Made by a program: the position numbers and the translations under genes | Part shown: positions 6,179-10,946 of the stretch, piece by piece | How positions within the stretch are numbered: the stretch's first letter is position 1 | Layout of the letters: every line of letters starts with the position of its first letter | The notes under the pieces: generated by a model | Databases searched by the model: none | Seen by the model: only the letters and a program-made list of their open reading frames with translations | What the model was told of the DNA's origin: nothing | Assembly: GCA_028716305.1 (NCBI GenBank) | Contig: JAQUQA010000025.1 | Location: forward strand, 1 to 10,946 | Source: Candidatus Omnitrophota bacterium | GTDB taxonomy: Bacteria > Omnitrophota > Gorgyraeia > Gygaellales > Profunditerraquicolaceae | Direction of reading: 5' to 3' | DNA: 10,946 bases

Positions 6179-6933
6179 AGAAATAACCCTTCCGCCGGAG
6201 CCGTCGGCCCGGCCAGACAACGGTTACGCCCAAAAAGAATTCTCTTCAGCTCCCCTTGTTTTCTCTTGCGCCGGCCTATCTCCAGCAGGGTCCCTACGAT
6301 ATTCCTGACCATATTATAAAGAAAGCCGTCGGCCTCTATCTCTATGCAAAGCACTCCGGAGTTATCAAAAAAATTCCTAAACTTCTTTATTTGTATTTTT
6401 TTGATCGTGCGGAAGGTGTCCTTTACCGCGCTACCCGAGGCGCAAAAGGATTTAAAATCATGGCGGCCGGCTAAACAACCCGCTTCACGGCGCATCACTG
6501 TGATATCCAGCGGATACGGGAAAAAATATACCTTCCCTTTTAATAAGGCCGAATTAAACGGGCGATTGAGGATAAAATAACGGTAGATCTTTGATTTAGA
6601 GCTGAATTGACTGTGAAAATCATCACTAACTATACGGACTTTTTTGACAACAATGTCATCGGGGAGGAAGGCGTTGAGCGCCTTAAGCATCTTATCGGGG
6701 GGGATCAGGGATCTCGTCTTAAAATTCGCTACCTGGGCACAGGCATGTACCCCGGAATCGGTCCTGCCCGAAGCAGACAAGACCACCTTTTCATGGGTGA
6801 TCTTTTTAATTGCCCCCTCGAGAGTCTCCTGGACCGTCCGGGAATGCCGGGGGCAATTTTTCGTCTTTCTTTGCGTCTGCCAACCGCAATATCTCTGGCC
6901 GTTATATTCGATTTCCAGCTTCAGGTTTGGCAT
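6160..6933 (-). CDS. truA: tRNA pseudouridine(38-40) synthase TruA
   Basis: A 257-residue enzyme of typical TruA length that isomerises uridines 38-40 in the tRNA anticodon stem-loop. Motifs appear in order: LEIEYNGQRYCGWQ (6-19), TVQETLE (33-39), the catalytic motif SGRTDSGVHA (55-64) with the nucleophile Asp59, KIYRYFI (115-121) with the conserved Tyr, and ADGFLYNMVRNIVGTLLEIG (201-220). GPTAPAEGL (242-250) closes the fold. Between GWQ and TVQ there are several extra residues (RKTKNCPRH, 22-30) compared with the usual short linker. The start ATG follows the asd stop by 24 nt without a strong Shine-Dalgarno sequence. The 3' end overlaps the membrane-protein gene by 19 nt, so translation is probably coupled. 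Confidence in the function is very high. Confidence 0.97.
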   Translation of the reverse strand: MPNLKLEIEYNGQRYCGWQTQRKTKNCPRHSRTVQETLEGAIKKITHEKVVLSASGRTDSGVHACAQVANFKTRSLIPPDKMLKALNAFLPDDIVVKKVRIVSDDFHSQFSSKSKIYRYFILNRPFNSALLKGKVYFFPYPLDITVMRREAGCLAGRHDFKSFCASGSAVKDTFRTIKKIQIKKFRNFFDNSGVLCIEIEADGFLYNMVRNIVGTLLEIGRRKRKQGELKRILFGRNRCLAGPTAPAEGLFLCRVKY

Positions 6934-6957
6934 CTTTTAAAGATCCGCGGCTTTTTC

Positions 6958-7983
6958 TTATGAGATCAGGCATTCTGCGATCTGCACCGCGTTAGTCGCC
7001 GCGCCCTTGCGCAGGTTGTCGGCAACCACCCACAGCCAGAGGCCGTTCTTGACGAAACAATCGTTGCGGATCCTGCCGACAAAGGTCTCATCCTTGCCTT
7101 CGCTGTCCTTAGGCATCGGATAAACGCTCTTTGCGGGGTCGTCCACCAGGATCACCCCAGGAGCCCGGGAAAGGATCTTTTTCGCTACCTCTGCGGAAAG
7201 CGGCTTTGCCGTCTCGATGTAAACCGATTCGGAGTGGCCGGTCCTTACCGGTACCCTGACCGTAGTAGCGGATATCTTGATTTTCTTATCATGCATGATC
7301 TTATGGGTCTCTTTAACCAGCTTCCACTCTTCGCTGGTATATCCGCCTTCGCTGAAACCCCCGATATGCGGAAAGACATTATAACCCAGCTGCTGCGGCA
7401 TGGCCTTATTCGCGGTTTGCACATGGAGGTCATTGAACCCCCCGGCGGAAATCTTTACGACCTCTTCTTTTAACTGCTCCACCGCCTGCTTGCCTGCCCC
7501 CGAAGAAGCCTGCAAAGTAGTTACGATGATCCGTTTGATCCCGGCCTTCTTGTAGATCGGCCAGAGGGCAACCACCATCTGAATGGTCGAACAATTGGGA
7601 TTGGAAATTATCCCCTGGTGCTTCTTTATATCGGCGGAGTTTACCTCCGGGACAACCAGCGGCACCTTCGGGTCCATCCGGAAATCGGCTCCGTTATCGA
7701 TAACCACCGCACCTCTCTTTATCGCTTCCGGGGCGTAGGTTACCGCCGCGCCTTTTTCCCCTTCGGTCCCGGCAAAAAGCGCGATATCGATCCCGCTAAA
7801 GGCATCCGGGTGGATGGCCTCCACGGAATAATCCCGTCCGTCAACGTCGATCCGCCTGGCACTGCGCGCGAAGACCCTTAAGCTCTCAACCGGAAACTCG
7901 CGCTGCCTTAAAACCCGCAGCATCTCAATGCCCACCGCCCCCACACCAACCACACAAATATTATACTTATTTTTCTTTTTCAT
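6958..7983 (-). CDS. asd: aspartate-semialdehyde dehydrogenase
   Basis: A 341-residue NADP-type dehydrogenase converting aspartyl phosphate to aspartate semialdehyde, the branch point for Lys/diaminopimelate, Thr and Met. The nucleotide-binding loop is GVGAVG (13-18), a variant of the common GATGAVG. SNPNCSTIQ (127-135) carries the catalytic Cys131. QASSGAGKQAVEQL (158-171) and NVFPHIGGF (202-210) are family segments. RVPVRTGHSESV (243-254) holds the substrate-binding Arg and the general-base His250. GLWLWVVADNLRKGAATNAVQIAE (314-337) is the typical C-terminal helix. The start is firm: ATG overlaps the upstream stop as ATGA, and GAGGTGG lies about 8 nt before it. It shares a unit with leuCDB and truA; leuCDB-asd-...-truA is also the gene order in pseudomonads. 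Confidence 0.97.
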   Translation of the reverse strand: MKKKNKYNICVVGVGAVGIEMLRVLRQREFPVESLRVFARSARRIDVDGRDYSVEAIHPDAFSGIDIALFAGTEGEKGAAVTYAPEAIKRGAVVIDNGADFRMDPKVPLVVPEVNSADIKKHQGIISNPNCSTIQMVVALWPIYKKAGIKRIIVTTLQASSGAGKQAVEQLKEEVVKISAGGFNDLHVQTANKAMPQQLGYNVFPHIGGFSEGGYTSEEWKLVKETHKIMHDKKIKISATTVRVPVRTGHSESVYIETAKPLSAEVAKKILSRAPGVILVDDPAKSVYPMPKDSEGKDETFVGRIRNDCFVKNGLWLWVVADNLRKGAATNAVQIAECLIS

Positions 7984-8654
7984 TTAATGACCACCTCGAA
8001 TTTTTCCCTGTCCACTGAATACAAAACCAGGTCCCTTACCTGATTAATGTCGGTAAAACGCTTGCTGATGATATAAAATGCCTCTTCGGAACCGTACTTT
8101 CCGAATTTCAGGCTCAAGGTCTCCGCCTCCAGCGAAACGATCCCCTGTTCACCCAGGATCTTCTTCTTATGCAGGTCCCTGACTCTATCGAAAAGGTTCG
8201 CTTTGTTCTCCTCGCTGTCAAAGATGATCTCAAAACGCGTATCGATGCTGTCTACCAGGTCAAAGATCTCTCCCAGGCGGCTGATATCCTCCCTCAAGAG
8301 AAGAAAATATATCGGGTTCGGGTAACTAAAAAAGATCTTATCCGAAATCCTCTCCGGCATAATCGGGTCTAAGGCCAGGTAATAATCTGTCATCGCCAGG
8401 ACCTTATCGATATTTGAATCCGAGGCACCGCGGACGCCGCCAAAAGAAGAGATCATAATATAGCAGCCTCTTCTTTCCTGGCGGAAATTACCGGCCAGCT
8501 TAACCAAGTAGCCGTTTTTATTAAATTCCCTCAGGTCAAAGGAACCGAAAAATACCAACCCCATCATATAGCGGACAAAAGAAACGGCAAAGACCTTTGA
8601 TTCCGCCTTGAGCCCTTTTATCTCAGTGATCGTAACCAGGTGTTTTTTCGCCAT
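7980..8654 (-). CDS. conserved-looking hypothetical protein between leuB and asd (224 aa)
   Basis: I do not recognise this protein. It starts MAKKHLVTITEIKGLKAES and is 224 residues long. There is no signal peptide and no clear membrane helix, and charged and hydrophobic residues alternate as in a soluble alpha/beta protein. Features that can be seen: an SFGGVRGASDSN glycine-rich segment (near 70-81), DYYLALDP, and a PNPIYFLL strand followed by an acidic helix (SRLGEIFDLVDSIDTRFEIIFDSEEN). It ends in a KFEVVIK strand. It begins 3 nt after leuB and overlaps asd as ATGA, so it is translated with the amino-acid genes and codon use looks the same as theirs. That suggests a real gene, perhaps an accessory or regulatory factor, but no function should be assigned. 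Confidence 0.8.
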   Translation of the reverse strand: MAKKHLVTITEIKGLKAESKVFAVSFVRYMMGLVFFGSFDLREFNKNGYLVKLAGNFRQERRGCYIMISSFGGVRGASDSNIDKVLAMTDYYLALDPIMPERISDKIFFSYPNPIYFLLLREDISRLGEIFDLVDSIDTRFEIIFDSEENKANLFDRVRDLHKKKILGEQGIVSLEAETLSLKFGKYGSEEAFYIISKRFTDINQVRDLVLYSVDREKFEVVIK

Positions 8655-8657
8655 GAC

Positions 8658-9710
8658 CTAAACGAGGTTATCAACTACCAAATCGCCGATCTGGCCGGTA
8701 GAGAAACCCATCTTACCTGCGGCCAAAGACTTTAATTTCCTGCCGACAATCTTGATCACCGCAGACTCTATCGCCGCGGCCGCCTTATCCTCTCCAAGAT
8801 TCTCTAGCATCATCCCTACGGCACAGATGGCTGCCAGGGGGTTGATTACGTTTTTACCGGTATATTTGGGGGCGCTGCCTCCGATCGGCTCGAACATCGA
8901 GACACCCGCGGGGTTAATGTTGCCCCCGGCGGCTATGCCCATGCCACCCTGGATCATCGCTCCCAGGTCGGTAATAATGTCCCCGAACATATTGTCGGTA
9001 ACGATCACGTCAAACCACTCCGGGTTCTTTACAAACCACATGGTGGTGGCATCGACATGCGCATAATCAATGGTGATATCGGGAAACTCTTTGGCCACCT
9101 CATGGAAGGTCCTTTCCCAGAGGTCCCAGGCAAAAGTAAGCACGTTGGTCTTCCCGCAAAGGGTCAGTTTCTTTCTTTTATTGCGCTTACGGCAATACTC
9201 GAAAGCGTAACGGATGCAGCGTTCCACCCCTTTACGGGTGTTATAAGATATCTGGATCGCCACCTCGTCCTGGCTGCCCTTGTTTTGAAACTCACCCATT
9301 CCCTTATACAACCCTTCGGAATTCTCCCTGACCACCACAAAGTCTATATCTTCCGGGGCTTTGTCTTTTAAAGGGCAAAAATCGGAATTATATAACTTTA
9401 TCGGGCGCAGGTTGATATACTGATCCAGGGAAAAACGCAGTTTTAAGAGGATCCCGGTCTCCAGGATCCCCGGTTTTACTTCCGGATGGCCAATGGCCCC
9501 GAGGAATATCGCGGAATATTTTTTTAATTCTTCCAGGTCGCTTTCTTCCAGCGTCTTTCCGGTTTTCAGGAAACGCTCCCCTCCAAAATCGAAGATCTTG
9601 GTCTGGTATTGAAAACCGAATTTTTTCCCGGCCGCCGCCAGGACCTTTAACCCCTCAGCTACGACTTCCGGACCGGTACCATCTCCCGGGATAACCGCAA
9701 TCTTATACAT
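8658..9710 (-). CDS. leuB: 3-isopropylmalate dehydrogenase
   Basis: A 350-residue decarboxylating dehydrogenase of the isocitrate/isopropylmalate family: it oxidises 3-isopropylmalate to 2-oxoisocaproate. AVIPGDGTGPEV is at 5-16. ETGILLKLRFSLDQYINLRP (84-103) is the substrate loop; its two leucines next to the first Arg favour the isopropyl group. VVRENSEGLYKG (126-137) has catalytic Tyr135, KTNV (187-190) catalytic Lys187, and VDATTM (219-224) plus TDNMFGDIITD (238-248) the metal-binding aspartates. The cofactor loop reads EPIGGSAPKYTGKNVINP (274-291): most LeuB proteins have HGSAPDIAG here, while Lys-Tyr resembles NADP-dependent isocitrate dehydrogenase. The ATG at 9710 follows leuD by 7 nt, with AAGGAG inside the leuD end. 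The leuCD context makes the leucine role likely; malate or tartrate relatives are the alternative. Confidence 0.9.
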   Translation of the reverse strand: MYKIAVIPGDGTGPEVVAEGLKVLAAAGKKFGFQYQTKIFDFGGERFLKTGKTLEESDLEELKKYSAIFLGAIGHPEVKPGILETGILLKLRFSLDQYINLRPIKLYNSDFCPLKDKAPEDIDFVVVRENSEGLYKGMGEFQNKGSQDEVAIQISYNTRKGVERCIRYAFEYCRKRNKRKKLTLCGKTNVLTFAWDLWERTFHEVAKEFPDITIDYAHVDATTMWFVKNPEWFDVIVTDNMFGDIITDLGAMIQGGMGIAAGGNINPAGVSMFEPIGGSAPKYTGKNVINPLAAICAVGMMLENLGEDKAAAAIESAVIKIVGRKLKSLAAGKMGFSTGQIGDLVVDNLV

Positions 9711-9717
9711 TTTTCCA

Positions 9718-10206
9718 TCAGCTCCTTCTATGCTTAACGTAATTCATCAAACCGCCATCCTCGATTATCCGCTGCAGAAATTCCGGGAAGGCCTCGGTAT
9801 TATAAACCTGGCCGCGCGTAAGGTTCTTGATCCTGCCCGCCGAGAGGTCTATCTCCAGGATGTCCCCCGGCAAGATTGAGCTCACATCGGCAAGCTCCAG
9901 AAACGGCAGCCCGATATTTATGGCGTTGCGGAAAAAAATACCGGCAAAACTTGGGGCGATCACCGCCGCGATCCCGCACCCTTTAAGGGCCAGCGGAGCG
10001 TGCTCGCGCGAAGAACCGCAGCCAAAGTTGCTTCCGGCTACGATAATATCACCCGAGGTGACCTTCCCGACAAAATCCGGCGCGATATTTTCCATGCAAT
10101 GCGCCCCCAGCTCTTTGGCGTCCGTCATGTTCAAATACTTCGCGGCGATGATATCGTCGGTGTTGATGTTATCTCCAAATTTATGGACCTTGCCCTTGAT
10201 AATCAT
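9718..10206 (-). CDS. leuD: 3-isopropylmalate dehydratase small subunit (archaeal-type LeuD)
   Basis: A 162-residue swivelling-domain subunit that with LeuC isomerises 2- to 3-isopropylmalate. FGDNINTDDIIAAKYLN (10-26) and AGSNFGCGSSREHAPLALKG (about 57-76) are the LeuD signatures. The short length and sequence are those of the archaeal/HacB-like branch rather than the ~200-residue enterobacterial LeuD. The specificity loop is YLNM (24-27). Homoaconitase small subunits of methanogens carry Arg in the third position, so an uncharged residue favours isopropylmalate. I chose the ATG at 10206, which overlaps the leuC stop as ATGA and has AAGAGG 5-6 nt ahead. A reading extended upstream to 10389 would only overlap leuC out of frame. 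The next gene, leuB, follows after 7 nt. Confidence 0.94.
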   Translation of the reverse strand: MIIKGKVHKFGDNINTDDIIAAKYLNMTDAKELGAHCMENIAPDFVGKVTSGDIIVAGSNFGCGSSREHAPLALKGCGIAAVIAPSFAGIFFRNAINIGLPFLELADVSSILPGDILEIDLSAGRIKNLTRGQVYNTEAFPEFLQRIIEDGGLMNYVKHRRS

Positions 10207-10946
10207 ATGACCTCTTGCGGATGGGTGATCCTTCCGGTTAACGAAGACGCCGCGGCTACCGCGGGGCTGGAAAGATAAACAAATGATTTCGGACTGCCCA
10301 TCCTGCCGACAAAATTCCGGTTGGTAGTGGCAATGGCGGTCTCCCCTTCGGTAAGGATGCCCATATGACCGCCCAGGCACGGACCGCAAGTGGGTGTCGA
10401 GAAAACCCCTCCGGCCTTCACAAAAATTTCCGCCAACCCTTCCCGGACCGCCTCTAGATAAATTTTCTGGGTAGCCGGGATAACGATCAATTTCAGCCCC
10501 GGCCTTGCTTTTTTGCCTTTTAATATCCTGGCTGCCTGCCGCAGGTCGCTCAACCTGCCGTTGGTGCAGGAACCGATCACCACCTGATCGACCTTTACAT
10601 CCTTTAATTTACTTACCGGCTTGGTGTTACTCGGCAGATGCGGGCAGGCCACCTGGGGCTCTAAGCCGGAAATATCCCACTCGTAAACCTTATCGTAAAC
10701 CGCGTCTTCATCCGAGGCCATTCCCCGCCAATAAGCGATATCGCGGGAAGTTACTTTGCGCCCCTGGTTTTTCAAAGACTCTCTGACATATTCAAAGGTA
10801 TGATCATCGGCGGCGATGATACCGGCCCTTCCGCCGGCCTCGATAGCCATATTACTCATCGAGAAACGATCATCCATCCGCAGCCTCTCGATCACCGGCC
10901 CCGCGAACTCCATCGCCTTATACAGCGCGCCGTCCACCCCGATCTT
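10203..10946 (-). CDS. leuC: 3-isopropylmalate dehydratase large subunit, C-terminal part (gene starts outside the window)
   Basis: 247 codons of the C-terminal part of an aconitase-superfamily large subunit, entering the window as KIGVDGALYKAMEF. An archaeal-type LeuC has about 420 residues, so somewhat over half is visible. All three [4Fe-4S] cysteines are present: Cys127 of the visible part in VIGSCTNGR, and Cys187 and Cys190 in TPTCGPCLGG. Other family segments are MSNMAIEAGGRAGII, LIVIPATQKIY, and TTNRNFVGRMGSP near the C-terminus. It catalyses the dehydration/rehydration of isopropylmalate together with LeuD, whose ATG overlaps its stop as ATGA. Homoaconitase is the main alternative within this family, but the adjacent leuB and the LeuD loop argue for leucine synthesis. 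The open frame continues through the window edge, so the GTG at 10937 is internal. Confidence 0.95.
   Translation of the reverse strand, partial: KIGVDGALYKAMEFAGPVIERLRMDDRFSMSNMAIEAGGRAGIIAADDHTFEYVRESLKNQGRKVTSRDIAYWRGMASDEDAVYDKVYEWDISGLEPQVACPHLPSNTKPVSKLKDVKVDQVVIGSCTNGRLSDLRQAARILKGKKARPGLKLIVIPATQKIYLEAVREGLAEIFVKAGGVFSTPTCGPCLGGHMGILTEGETAIATTNRNFVGRMGSPKSFVYLSSPAVAAASSLTGRITHPQEVI

Noticed and set aside
6179..6220. Longer start (TTG at 6220) for the membrane protein
   Set aside because: It would overlap truA by 61 nt and has no ribosome-binding sequence, whereas the ATG at 6178 has GGAAGGG at a suitable distance.
10207..10389. Upstream extension of leuD starting near 10389
   Set aside because: The added residues are out of frame with the strongly conserved leuC end, which holds the Fe-S cysteine motif, and match nothing in LeuD; the ATG at 10206 has a Shine-Dalgarno sequence and the usual N-terminus.

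Overview
The window is bacterial, densely packed and mostly on the minus strand. The gene mix suggests an anaerobic, Gram-negative-like candidate-phylum bacterium. It includes archaeal-type LeuC/LeuD, an HPr-kinase-like gene pair, several glycosyltransferases of different folds and many ATGA overlaps. Omnitrophota (OP3) or a relative is my best guess, but nothing here proves the taxon.

Right part (6160-10946, minus strand): a housekeeping operon, read leuC (3' part only) > leuD > leuB > a 224-aa gene of unknown function > asd > truA. LeuCD and LeuB carry out the isomerase and dehydrogenase steps of leucine synthesis. Asd makes aspartate semialdehyde for Lys/Thr/Met/diaminopimelate. TruA modifies the tRNA anticodon arm. 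Spacing is 24 nt or less throughout, with ATGA overlaps at leuC/leuD and unknown/asd, so one polycistronic unit is likely.

Middle part (3448-6178, minus strand): the same transcription unit continues into a multi-pass membrane protein that looks like a GT-C glycosyltransferase (its start overlaps truA by 19 nt) and a GT-B family 4-type glycosyltransferase. Facing it on the plus strand (532-3471) is a tightly coupled three-gene operon: an HprK-like kinase with intact motifs, a divergent HprK-like paralogue that has lost its acidic catalytic motif, and a GT-A glycosyltransferase with a DxD motif. The two units run tail to tail and overlap by 24 bp.

Left part (1-531): the N-terminal half of ribosomal protein L13 (rplM, minus strand) and an AT-rich divergent intergenic region with promoter-like sequences, inverted repeats and a possible 20-codon micro-ORF.

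In many bacteria truA is followed directly by rplM-rpsI. Here truA and rplM are on the same strand but about 5.9 kb apart, separated by the glycosyltransferase/HprK block. The simplest reading is that a polysaccharide or glycoconjugate module with a kinase pair was inserted into an old housekeeping operon. The kinase pair plus glycosyltransferase is the most interesting, functionally unassigned part of the window.
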